From DASSFZ01 sp035292585 (lineage in GTDB: Bacteria > Chloroflexota > Anaerolineae > Fen-1058): 64,000 bases of DNA. The number at the start of each line of letters is the position of its first letter. The first letter of the stretch is position 1. The position numbers were made by a program, and so were the translations under genes. Below are positions 44,461 to 52,305 of this stretch, piece after piece. The notes under the pieces were generated by a model, which was not told the DNA's origin, searched no databases, and saw nothing but the letters and a program-made list of their open reading frames with translations. The DNA is taken from the NCBI GenBank assembly GCA_035292585.1, contig DATDPU010000057.1, forward strand, positions 38,688 to 102,687. Reading direction: 5' to 3'.

Positions 44461-44871
44461 ATGAAACTGCTCAACGAAGACTCAAAAACCACGCAGCTGC
44501 TTGAGCGTCTGATCCTGCCGCTCGAAAAGTTTGGCAAGGAAGAGGTGTTCGATTGCCGCATGTGCGGCCAGTGCATTCTCCATTCGACCGGACTCACCTG
44601 CCCGATGCGCTGCCCGAAAAATGAGCGCAACGGGCCGTGCGGCGGCGTGCGCCCCGATGGAAACTGCGAAGTGTATCCCGACCAACCTTGCGTGTGGGTG
44701 CAGGCCATCGAGCGGGCGCCGCGCCTGCCGCTCTGGCGCGATCACGTGCACCAGCTTCAGCCGCCCGTGGATTGGCAGTTGCAGGGCACATCGTCTTGGA
44801 TCAACCTGTTAACCGGGCGCGATGCCATTCAACCGCGCGGGTGGATGCAGTTCGAGGAAAACGGCGGGTAG
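44461..44871 (+). CDS. MetV-like protein (MTHFR C-terminal zinc-ribbon domain)
   Basis: This 136-residue protein carries the cysteine-rich MTHFR_C module: CRMCGQCILHSTGLTCPMRCPKN, then GPCGG, CEVYPDQPCVW. In acetogens and related bacteria this domain is the separate MetV subunit that partners MetF, methylenetetrahydrofolate reductase. The MetF gene follows 73 bases later, as expected for the pair. The cysteines probably bind zinc or an Fe-S centre. The name is by motif, not by alignment. Confidence 0.85.
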   Translation: MKLLNEDSKTTQLLERLILPLEKFGKEEVFDCRMCGQCILHSTGLTCPMRCPKNERNGPCGGVRPDGNCEVYPDQPCVWVQAIERAPRLPLWRDHVHQLQPPVDWQLQGTSSWINLLTGRDAIQPRGWMQFEENGG

Positions 44872-44944
44872 CCCAAACCTTGTGCGGCTTCACCCGAAGC
44901 GGATCAACGCCGAGCGACAGCCGAGGGCGAAGTCGGAGGAACTT

Positions 44945-45901
44945 GTGCAAGGTTTAACGGATCGCCCGATGCGCGCCGGCAGCCGATTGGAGCGCGTGCT
45001 GCGCGCGGGACGGTTCGCCGTCACGGCGGAACTGAACCCGCCCGATAGTTCCGATCCGCAGGAAGTGTATCAGGCCGCACGCGTCCTCGCCGAGAGGGTG
45101 GACGCGATCAACTCGACCGACGCTTCGGGCGCAAATGTGCACATGTCCAGCCTGGGTTCGTGCGCGCTGCTGCTCCAGGCCGGATACGACGTGGTGATGC
45201 AGATGTCCTGTCGCGATCGCAATCGCATCGCGTTGCAGGGCGACTTGCTCGGCGCGGCGGCGCTGGGCGTGAAGAACGTGCTGTGCCTCACCGGCGACGA
45301 CGTCACCGCCGGCGACCAGCCGGAAGCCAAACGGGTCTTCGATTTTGACTCGTTGCACCTGCTGCGCACCGCCCGCATCCTGCGCGATCAGGGCGTGTTT
45401 CTGAGCGGGCGCAAAATCACCGTGCCCCCGCGCTTGTTTCTCGGCGCGGCTGAAAATCCTTTTGCGCCGCCGGTGCACTGGCGCGCGCAACGCCTCGCCA
45501 AAAAAGCGGAAGCGGGTGCGGATTTTATTCAAACCCAATACGTCTTCGATGTGCAGGTCTTCCGCGAATTTATGGCGCGCGTGCGCGACCTGGGCCTGCA
45601 CGAACGCCTGTACATTTTGGCGGGCGTCGGGCCGGTCAAATCGCCCAAGGCGGCGGAGTTTATGCGCACGCGCGTGCCCGGCGTGGTGATCCCCGATTCA
45701 GTCGTCGAGCGCTTGAAGAAAACACCGCGCGAGCAGTGGCGCGAAGCAGGCATCGAACTCTGCGTGGAAATCATTCAACAGGTGCGCGAAATCGAAGGGG
45801 TCGCGGGCATTCACGTGATGGCTTACCGGCAGGAAGAAGTGACTGCGGAGATCATTCGGCGCGCCGGACTGACCCCGCGTATATCGCCGGCGCAGACTTG
45901 A
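44945..45901 (+). CDS. metF: Methylenetetrahydrofolate reductase (MetF-like)
   Basis: The GTG at 44945 follows GGAGGA, so it is chosen over the upstream ATG at 44822, whose 5' stretch overlaps the previous gene. The 318-residue TIM-barrel flavoprotein shows AVTAELNPPDSSDP (catalytic Glu region), CRDRNRIALQGDLLGA, VLCLTGDDV (Asp/Glu folate site) and GADFIQTQYVFD, all MetF hallmarks. It makes 5-methyl-THF, with the MetV-like subunit upstream. Its place beside catabolic genes suggests use in one-carbon flow from demethylation as well as methionine synthesis. Confidence 0.92.
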   Translation: MQGLTDRPMRAGSRLERVLRAGRFAVTAELNPPDSSDPQEVYQAARVLAERVDAINSTDASGANVHMSSLGSCALLLQAGYDVVMQMSCRDRNRIALQGDLLGAAALGVKNVLCLTGDDVTAGDQPEAKRVFDFDSLHLLRTARILRDQGVFLSGRKITVPPRLFLGAAENPFAPPVHWRAQRLAKKAEAGADFIQTQYVFDVQVFREFMARVRDLGLHERLYILAGVGPVKSPKAAEFMRTRVPGVVIPDSVVERLKKTPREQWREAGIELCVEIIQQVREIEGVAGIHVMAYRQEEVTAEIIRRAGLTPRISPAQT

Positions 45902-45932
45902 ACGGACACAGTTTATCGGAAAGACGGTCGTT

Positions 45933-47162
45933 ATGCTTAAAGAAACACTGACTCGGCCAATGGAACCATCGCCTTACGTGCTTCAATCGCCAACCCACCC
46001 CGTTGCGGAAAGCGGCGAAACTGCGGCGTTGACTATCGCGAACCAGCGCGCCTTCCGCTTTTACGACAACCGCCAGAAATACCTGTTGTTCGTCAACACG
46101 TGCTCCGAAAAGTGGGTGATCGCACAGCGGGTCGCGCTGGAACTGGCGCACATTCACCCCCGGCCGCCGGCGGTGCGCGTGTTCGATGCCGGCGTCGGCG
46201 ATGGCACGGTGCTGGCGCGCATCATGCGCGCGATGCACCGGCGCTTCCCGACATTCCCGTTTTACCTCATCGGCAAGGAGATCAGCCTGGAGGATGTGCG
46301 CCTCACACTGGAGAAAATGCCCGACCGCTTCTTCGAGCATCCGGCGACCGTGCTGGTGATGACGAATCTATACTACCGCGAAGCGCCGTGGCTCGTGCCC
46401 GATTCGGTTACGGCCGCGACCAGCCTGGCCTGGCACGAGCTCGCGCTTACCGGCACGACGGGTCACGAGTTCGAGGAGCAAATCACTGCGCTAGGGCCAT
46501 TCCTCTCGGAGAACTGGCGCGCGGCTCCGCATCCGGCCACCGGCAACCCGACGTACTTGCGCCCCTCGGTGCTGGTGATTTACCGCGACGATCATCGCTT
46601 TCTGCTCGATCCGATCATCCCGCGGCGCGGCGGGGCGCAAGCCGACTATGACCTGGTGATCGCATCTCAACCATACCGCGCGCGTGCGCCACTCGACTTC
46701 AAAGCCTCGCGGGTCATCGCGCCGCTGGCGCGCAGCTTGGGGCCGGGCGGGCGTCTGATCGGCATCCACTCGCACGGGCAGGACCCTGGCCTGGAGATTC
46801 TACAGGGTATCTGGCCTGGCGAGAATCCCTTCCAACACAATCGACACCAGATGCTGAAGGCGGTCAAGCGGACACTGGGGAAGGCGGCGCACCGGCTGAG
46901 GTTCGACGCGCACTCGGATGCGCGCGCGCTGTTCCGTTATCACATGCATACCTTGCCGACCGAGATCGCCGAGACGATCGGCACCTCGACGCTGTTCGCC
47001 GCGTGGAATGCCGCGATCTACGTCGGCCAGGTGGAGGATTCGCGCCTCGAGGCCGCGCTCGCGGATCGGCGCTACCTGGATGTGACGCGGCAGGTGCTGC
47101 AGAAGCATGGCGGGCTGTGGTTCTGGGACGAGTCCTACGTGATTTCGCGTCGCCGGGACTGA
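45933..47162 (+). CDS. Class I SAM-dependent methyltransferase of unknown substrate
   Basis: The 409-residue product has a SAM motif I VFDAGVGDGTVLARI (about 88-102), a post-I acidic segment IGKEISLED and a long C-terminal extension with GRLIGIHSHGQDPG. A start at the second Met (MEPSPYVL) is also possible. The enzyme is longer than small-molecule methyltransferases. It follows MetF by 31 bases and may share its transcript. The substrate is unknown; a folate or aromatic link is only contextual. Confidence 0.7.
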   Translation: MLKETLTRPMEPSPYVLQSPTHPVAESGETAALTIANQRAFRFYDNRQKYLLFVNTCSEKWVIAQRVALELAHIHPRPPAVRVFDAGVGDGTVLARIMRAMHRRFPTFPFYLIGKEISLEDVRLTLEKMPDRFFEHPATVLVMTNLYYREAPWLVPDSVTAATSLAWHELALTGTTGHEFEEQITALGPFLSENWRAAPHPATGNPTYLRPSVLVIYRDDHRFLLDPIIPRRGGAQADYDLVIASQPYRARAPLDFKASRVIAPLARSLGPGGRLIGIHSHGQDPGLEILQGIWPGENPFQHNRHQMLKAVKRTLGKAAHRLRFDAHSDARALFRYHMHTLPTEIAETIGTSTLFAAWNAAIYVGQVEDSRLEAALADRRYLDVTRQVLQKHGGLWFWDESYVISRRRD

Positions 47163-47288
47163 CGCCCGGACCGTGGGCCTGCGGACGCCGGGCGACAGTT
47201 CCAGCCGCTGCCTTCATTACCAGTTCTAAAGGACGGCAGCGGTTGTGTCGCCCAACATGGTGTGCAATCACAGAGATGGGCGCGTAGT

Positions 47289-47304
47289 AACGACTTTAGT
47301 CGTT
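47289..47304. repeat. AACGACT-TT-AGTCGTT palindrome
   Basis: A 7-bp stem with a 2-base centre in the 221-bp gap before the acetaldehyde dehydrogenase gene. A half-copy of the TTCGTGGA palindrome family follows at about 47330-47355. Confidence 0.4.
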
Positions 47305-47383
47305 CTGGCCGACGACCAGCTTTATTTGTGTTCCTTCGTGTGGATTCGTGGATCACTGTTTTTCGTTTTGATAGGGCGATGCT

Positions 47384-48343
47384 ATGAGCGTATCCAACCA
47401 CAACAAAGTCAAGGTCGCCATTCTCGGATCGGGCAATATCGGCAGCGACCTGATGTTCAAAATCCTGCGCGAGCCGGGCCACATGGAGCTGACGCTCCTG
47501 GCCGGAATCGAGCCGCAGTCGGAGGGTTTGGCGCGGGCGCGGTCACTCGGCCTCAACGCCAGCTACGACGGCATCCAGGCCATCCTCGACGATCCCGAAA
47601 TTCGCATCGTGTTCGACGCCACCAGCGCCTACGCCCACGTGCGCCACGCGAAGGTGCTGCGCGCAGCCGGCCGCATGGCGATCGATCTGACGCCGGCTGC
47701 GCGCGGCCCGTACGTCATCCCGCCCGTCAACCTGGGCGCGCACATCAATGAATCGAACGTCAACCTGATCACCTGCGGCGGCCAGGCGACGATTCCGCTC
47801 GTGTATGCCGTCAGCCGCGTCACGCCCGTCGCCTACGCCGAAATGGTGAGCACGATTGCTAGCCTGTCCGCCGGCCCCGGCACGCGCCAGAACATCGACG
47901 AATTCACCTTCACGACCGCGCGCGGCCTCGAAGTGATCGGCGGCGCGCAGCGCGGCAAGGCGATCATCATCCTCAACCCCGCCGACCCGCCGATCATGAT
48001 GCGCAACACGATCTACGCGCTCTTAGAATCGGCTGAAGTGGATCAGGAAGCGATTGCCGACTCGGTTGCAGAAATGGTCACTGCCGTGCAGGCGTATGTC
48101 CCCGGCTACCGGCTCAAGAACCCGCCCGTGTTCGAGCAGCGCGAGACGCCCGACGGCAAGAAGACGCTGGTCGCGATGTTGTTGGAAGTGACCGGCGCGG
48201 GCGACTATCTGCCGCAGTACGCAGGCAATCTCGATATCATGACCGCCTCGGCGCGGCAGGTGGGTGAAGTGTTTGCCCAGCACTTGCTCAGTGAGCAGTT
48301 ATCAGTAACCAGCAAGCAGGAGATGCCCCCTGATAACTGGTGA
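47384..48343 (+). CDS. mhpF: Acetaldehyde dehydrogenase (acylating) of meta-cleavage pathway
   Basis: The 319-residue enzyme has the NAD-binding ILGSGNIGSDLMFKIL, the catalytic Cys131 in LITCGGQATIP and GPGTRQNIDEFT, all conserved in the DmpF/MhpF/BphJ family. It converts acetaldehyde to acetyl-CoA in complex with the aldolase encoded next, through which the aldehyde is channelled. The last about 20 residues (after FAQHLL) are encoded by repeat-like DNA (see finding), so the tail is abnormal. The family is sure; which homologue name to use is arbitrary. Confidence 0.95.
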   Translation: MSVSNHNKVKVAILGSGNIGSDLMFKILREPGHMELTLLAGIEPQSEGLARARSLGLNASYDGIQAILDDPEIRIVFDATSAYAHVRHAKVLRAAGRMAIDLTPAARGPYVIPPVNLGAHINESNVNLITCGGQATIPLVYAVSRVTPVAYAEMVSTIASLSAGPGTRQNIDEFTFTTARGLEVIGGAQRGKAIIILNPADPPIMMRNTIYALLESAEVDQEAIADSVAEMVTAVQAYVPGYRLKNPPVFEQRETPDGKKTLVAMLLEVTGAGDYLPQYAGNLDIMTASARQVGEVFAQHLLSEQLSVTSKQEMPPDNW

Positions 48344-48360
48344 CTGCTCATTGATGACTG
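48290..48360. repeat. Repeat-like DNA forming the 3' end of the dehydrogenase gene
   Basis: TGAGCAG-TTATCA (48292-48304) and the complementary TGATAA and CTGCTCA (48331-48350) make an interrupted palindrome with repeated TGAxxACTGG units. It extends across the mhpF stop codon and up to the aldolase start. Confidence 0.55.
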
Positions 48361-48370
48361 GACACTGACC

Positions 48371-49378
48371 ATGAAACCACCGCGTCTCACCGATACCACC
48401 CTCCGCGACGGCTCGCACGCCATGCGCCATCAATTCACGCGCGAGCAGGTGCGGGCGGTCGTGGAAGCGCTCGATAAAGCCGGCGTGTCCGTGCTCGAAG
48501 TGACGCACGGCGACGGCCTGGCCGGTTCATCGATTCAGTACGGCTTCTCGCGCACCGACGAGATGGACTTGATCGAAGCGGCGCGCAACGCCGCCACCCA
48601 TTCCCGAATCGCCGCGCTGTTGCTGCCGGGCATCGGCACACGCCAGGAACTGAAAGACGCCATCGCGCGCGGCATTCAGGTGGTGCGCATCGCCACGCAA
48701 TGCACCGAGGCCGACATCTCGCAGCAGCACTTCGGCATGGCGAAAGAGATGGGGCTGGAAGCCGTCGGGTTTCTGATGATGTCGCACATGCGACCGCCGG
48801 AATTTCTCGCCGAGCAGGCGCGGCTCATGGAAGCGTACGGGGCCGATTGCGTCTACGTGGTGGACTCGGCGGGCGCGCTCCTGCCCGATGGCGCGGCCGC
48901 GCGTGTGCGCGCGCTCAAGCAGGCGCTCAAGATTCAGGTCGGCTTCCACGCGCACAACAACCTGGGTCTCGCCATCGGCAATACGATCGCCGCGATTGAA
49001 GCCGGGGCCGATCAGGTGGATGGCACGTTGCGCGGCCTGGGCGCGGGCGCCGGCAACGCCGCCACCGAACTGATCGCGGCTGCGCTCGACAAACTCGGTC
49101 TCAACCCCGGCCTCGACGTGTTCGGCTTGCTCGACGCTGCCGAGTTCGTCGTCGCGCCGTTCATGCCGTTCCAGCCCATCCCCGACCGCGACTCGATTGC
49201 CATCGGCTACGCGGGCGTGTACTCGACCTTCCTGCTGCACGCCAAACGCCTGGGCAAGCAATACGGCATCGACCCGCTGGAGATTCTGGTGGAACTGGGC
49301 CGCCGCAAAGCGGTGGCCGGTCAAGAAGATTGGATACTGGATGTAACCCTGGATTTAGTTAAACAGAAACAGATTTGA
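48371..49378 (+). CDS. mhpE: 4-hydroxy-2-oxovalerate aldolase
   Basis: The 335-residue DmpG/MhpE-type aldolase has the metal-binding start TDTTLRDGSHA, HGDGLAGSS, the HAHNN metal motif (VGFHAHNNLGLA) and the GAGAGNAATE segment. It splits 4-hydroxy-2-oxovalerate into pyruvate and acetaldehyde, which passes to the preceding dehydrogenase. The gene order dehydrogenase-aldolase is the usual one. Start ATG follows shortly after the repeat DNA, without an obvious Shine-Dalgarno sequence. Confidence 0.96.
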   Translation: MKPPRLTDTTLRDGSHAMRHQFTREQVRAVVEALDKAGVSVLEVTHGDGLAGSSIQYGFSRTDEMDLIEAARNAATHSRIAALLLPGIGTRQELKDAIARGIQVVRIATQCTEADISQQHFGMAKEMGLEAVGFLMMSHMRPPEFLAEQARLMEAYGADCVYVVDSAGALLPDGAAARVRALKQALKIQVGFHAHNNLGLAIGNTIAAIEAGADQVDGTLRGLGAGAGNAATELIAAALDKLGLNPGLDVFGLLDAAEFVVAPFMPFQPIPDRDSIAIGYAGVYSTFLLHAKRLGKQYGIDPLEILVELGRRKAVAGQEDWILDVTLDLVKQKQI

Positions 49379-49443
49379 TCCACGAAGTCACACGAATAAA
49401 CACGAAGTAAAAATCTTCGTGGCCCTTCGTGTGACTTCGTGGA
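49379..49443. repeat. TCCACGAA/TTCGTGGA-family palindrome, copy with perfect arms
   Basis: Perfect 18-bp inverted repeats (49379-49396 with 49426-49443) contain a nested CACGAAG/CTTCGTG stem (49401-49421). It lies in the gap between the aldolase and hydrolase genes. Confidence 0.8.
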
Positions 49444-49456
49444 CAAGGATTTGTCT

Positions 49457-50308
49457 ATGACTGTGACCAACACCGAAGTTCAGACCGGCAACTTCCGCAC
49501 GTACACCAATCGCAGCGGCGAAGGCCAGGCCCAAACGATTCTCTGGTTGCATGGCTCCGGGCCGGGCGTCACCGCCTGGTCGAACTGGCAGTTCGCGCTG
49601 CCCGCACTCGCCGAGCAGTTCCACTGCCTCGCGCCCGATCTGGTCGGCTTTGGCGCGACCGAACATCCGCCGCACCCGCCGGCCGGCATGCGCAACTGGA
49701 TGCGCCTGTGGGTCGATCAATCTCTGGCGCTGCTCGATGCGCTCCAGATCGAGAAGACGCACATCGTCGGCAACTCGATGGGCGGCGCGATCGCGCTGCA
49801 CCTCATGATGGAAGCCCCCGAACGCTTCGAGCGCGTCGTGTTGATGGGGCCGATCGGCGCGCCGCACCCGATCACACCCGAACTCGATCGCCTGTGGGGG
49901 TTCTACGAGGATCCATCGCTGCAAATGTTTCGTAACCTTATCCGCTGGTTCGTGTATGACGACACGTTCATCGCCGATCGGCTCGACGCGATCGCGGAGA
50001 CGCGCTTCGAGGCGGCGATGAAACCCGACGTGCAGCGTTCCTTCAAGGCGATGTTTCCCGCGCCGCGTCAAACCGTGATTGATGACCTGGTCGTGCCCGA
50101 ACTCGCGCTGCGCCGCATGACGCACCCCACGCTCCTGGTTCATGGGCGCGACGATAAGATCGTGCCGCTGGAAACCAGCCTGCATCTGCTTCAGCGCCTG
50201 CCCAAAGTGCAGTTGCACGTGTTTGGGCAGTGCAGCCACTGGACGCAGATCGAGTTCGCCAAGAATTTCAACCAGTTGTTGGCGCAGTTCTTCGGAGAAC
50301 AGATTTAG
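49457..50308 (+). CDS. Meta-cleavage product alpha/beta hydrolase
   Basis: ATG 49457 follows AAGGA and is preferred to the upstream GTG at 49439, which lies within the palindrome. The 283-residue enzyme has the family signatures WLHGSGPGVTAWSNW, nucleophile GNSMGGA, HGRDDKIVP (acid) and CSHWTQIE (His). These identify the C-C hydrolase group (DmpD, BphD, MhpC, XylF) that cleaves the ring-fission semialdehyde into 2-oxopent-4-enoate and an acid. It sits between aldolase and hydratase in an intact meta pathway. Substrate preference is not readable. Confidence 0.94.
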   Translation: MTVTNTEVQTGNFRTYTNRSGEGQAQTILWLHGSGPGVTAWSNWQFALPALAEQFHCLAPDLVGFGATEHPPHPPAGMRNWMRLWVDQSLALLDALQIEKTHIVGNSMGGAIALHLMMEAPERFERVVLMGPIGAPHPITPELDRLWGFYEDPSLQMFRNLIRWFVYDDTFIADRLDAIAETRFEAAMKPDVQRSFKAMFPAPRQTVIDDLVVPELALRRMTHPTLLVHGRDDKIVPLETSLHLLQRLPKVQLHVFGQCSHWTQIEFAKNFNQLLAQFFGEQI

Positions 50309-50310
50309 GT

Positions 50311-50368
50311 GCGTATTGCGTAGTGCATGACGAAATACGGGATACTCAATACGAAATACGGATACACC
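50311..50368. repeat. GTGCGTATTGCGTA-type repeat DNA before the hydratase
   Basis: Repeated TACGAAATACGG units and GTGCGTATTGCGTAGTGC relate this gap to the palindromes at 23668 and 62740. It leaves the hydratase start without a clear ribosome binding site. Confidence 0.45.
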
Positions 50369-51166
50369 ATGACCACACCTTCTTCCACTATCGAAACAAT
50401 TGCCGAACGTCTCGATACCGCCTGGCGCACGCATACGCCAATTCCGCCCATCACCGAGAGCGACGGCATCACCCGCGTCGAGACGGCTTATGCGATCCAG
50501 ACGCACTGGACGAACGTGCGCCTGGCGCGCGGCGAAAGAGTCGTCGGGCGCAAGATCGGGCTGACGAGCAAAGCCATCCAGCAGCAGCTCGGCGTGAACG
50601 AGCCGGATTACGGCGCGCTGTGGCAATCGAGCTACTATCCGGCCGTGAATGGCCGTGTGGAGATTCCGGCGAGCGACTTCTTGCAGCCGCGCATCGAAGG
50701 CGAAGTGGCGTTTCTGATCGGCAAGCCGTTGCGCGGGCCGAACATCACGCCGCAGGCTGTGCTGGCCGCTACCGAAGCCTGCGCGCTCGGCGTCGAGATC
50801 GTCGCCAGCCGCATCGCCGATTGGCGCATCAAGCTGGCCGATACGATCGCGGACAACGCCTCCTACGGCGGCTTCACGCTTGGCCCGTGGGATCAGCAGC
50901 TGCGCGAGGCCGACCTGGCCGCCCTTGCGATGACCATTCACCACAACGATGTCCTGGCCGCCGAGGGCTTAGGAGCAGCCGCGCTCGGCCACCCTGCCCT
51001 CTCGACCGCCTGGCTCGCCAACAAGCTGTCCGAGTTCGGCGTAGCTCTGGAGCCGGGCGACATCGTGATCTCCGGCGGCATCACCAAGATGTTGCCGGTG
51101 AAGGCGGGGGACCAGTTCGTGTTCACACTCACCGGGCAACCGATGGTGACGGTGATGTTTGAGTAG
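50369..51166 (+). CDS. mhpD: 2-oxopent-4-enoate hydratase (FAH-like)
   Basis: ATG 50369 gives 265 residues starting MTTPSSTIETIAERL; the in-frame ATG at 50327 adds only sequence coded by repeat DNA. The protein matches the MhpD/DmpE/BphH hydratase family: RVETAYAIQTHWTNVRLARGE, GRKIGLTSKAIQQQLGV, PRIEGEVAFLIGK (acid residues for the metal) and SYGGFTLGPW. It hydrates 2-oxopent-4-enoate to 4-hydroxy-2-oxovalerate for the aldolase. Confidence 0.93.
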   Translation: MTTPSSTIETIAERLDTAWRTHTPIPPITESDGITRVETAYAIQTHWTNVRLARGERVVGRKIGLTSKAIQQQLGVNEPDYGALWQSSYYPAVNGRVEIPASDFLQPRIEGEVAFLIGKPLRGPNITPQAVLAATEACALGVEIVASRIADWRIKLADTIADNASYGGFTLGPWDQQLREADLAALAMTIHHNDVLAAEGLGAAALGHPALSTAWLANKLSEFGVALEPGDIVISGGITKMLPVKAGDQFVFTLTGQPMVTVMFE

Positions 51167-51311
51167 CAAGTAGACAGGTAGATTAAGGAGCAGGTAGACA
51201 GGTAACAAGTAGACAAGGAGCAGGTACGCCGATCGACTTTCTATCCCTGATACCTATGTACCTTTTACCTGTATACCTCCTACCTGTCTACCTTCTACCT
51301 GTGTACCAGAA
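51167..51311. repeat. Cluster of AGGTAGACAGGTA and complementary repeats
   Basis: Purine-rich AGGTAGACAGGTA/AAGTAGACA units on the left (51167-51228) and TACCTGTCTACCT/TACCTGTxTACC units on the right (51250-51307) form inverted repeats, for example the 13-bp pair 51192-51204 with 51281-51293. The ORF reading through the right half is not a real extension of the dioxygenase. Confidence 0.7.
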
Positions 51312-51324
51312 TGCGAGGAACCCC

Positions 51325-52305
51325 ATGAACACCGACATCGCCCAACTGGTCAGCGTTGCGTTGTACACGCCTAAACCCGACGAGTCACTTGCCTTCTTCC
51401 ACGATCTGATCGGCATGGAGCTCAGCCATCGCGAAGGGCAATCGGTTTACCTGCGGGCATACGAGGATTTTTATCAATACACGCTCAAGCTCACCGAGGC
51501 GGCGCAGCCCGGCCTCGAAGAAGTCACCTGGCGCGCGTCCTCGCCGGAAGCGCTGGAGCGGCGGGTCAAGGCGATTGAGGCGGCCGGGTTGGGAACGGGC
51601 TGGATGGATCAGGACTACGCGCACGGTCGAGCCTACAAGTTCTGCACACCCGATGGACACCCGATGAAGGTGCTGTGGGAGCTCGACTATTTCAGCGCCT
51701 CGCCCGAACTGAAAAGCAAACTCCGCAATCGACCCTCCCAGCGTCCGTTGCGCGGCGTGCCGGTGCGGCGCATCGATCACGTGAACTTGATGGTCAGCGA
51801 TGTCGTCCAGAACACCGACTTCATGCTCGACGAACTGGGCTTCAAGTTGCGCGAGCAAAAGATCGGTGACGGCGGCGCGGTGGTCGGCTCGTGGTTGAGC
51901 GTGAGCGCGCTGGTGCACGAGCTGGCCCTGATGCGCGACGCGACCGGCGCGCGCGGCCGGTTTCATCACGTGGCCTATTGGTACGGCGCGCCGCAACACC
52001 TGCTCGACATCGCCGATGTCTTCGCCGAGCGCGACGTGCGCATCGAGAGCGGCCCGGCCAAACACGGCACGACGCAAGCGTACTTTCTCTACGTGTTCGA
52101 GCCGGGCGGCAATCGCGTGGAACTGTTCGGCGATACCGGCTACTTGATCTTCGATCCCGATTGGCAGACGGTGGTGTGGAATGTCGCGAACGAAGTCGAT
52201 TTGGAGAAAAGCAGCATCTGGTTCGGCGGCCAGCTCGCCAAGTCGTTTTATCGCTACGGCACGCCGGTGGCGCCGGGTCACAGCCTGGAAGAGATTGGCC
52301 GCTGA
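51325..52305 (+). CDS. Extradiol (catechol 2,3-dioxygenase-type) ring-cleavage dioxygenase
   Basis: ATG 51325 follows GCGAGGA. The 326-residue vicinal-oxygen-chelate enzyme has two repeats; the C-terminal one carries the Fe(II) ligands His152 (RRIDHVNLM), a His of the pair 214/215 (GRFHHVAYW) and Glu266 (GNRVELFGD). The spacing is close to that of XylE (153, 214, 265). It opens a catechol ring next to the hydroxyl groups. The neighbouring genes complete the lower pathway, and the P450 gene starts at its stop (TGATG). Confidence 0.95.
   Translation: MNTDIAQLVSVALYTPKPDESLAFFHDLIGMELSHREGQSVYLRAYEDFYQYTLKLTEAAQPGLEEVTWRASSPEALERRVKAIEAAGLGTGWMDQDYAHGRAYKFCTPDGHPMKVLWELDYFSASPELKSKLRNRPSQRPLRGVPVRRIDHVNLMVSDVVQNTDFMLDELGFKLREQKIGDGGAVVGSWLSVSALVHELALMRDATGARGRFHHVAYWYGAPQHLLDIADVFAERDVRIESGPAKHGTTQAYFLYVFEPGGNRVELFGDTGYLIFDPDWQTVVWNVANEVDLEKSSIWFGGQLAKSFYRYGTPVAPGHSLEEIGR

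Noticed and set aside
51256..51324. N-terminal extension of the dioxygenase starting with repeated LLPVY
   Set aside because: The extension is coded by short pyrimidine-rich repeats; the ATG at 51325 has a GCGAGGA site and begins the normal domain.
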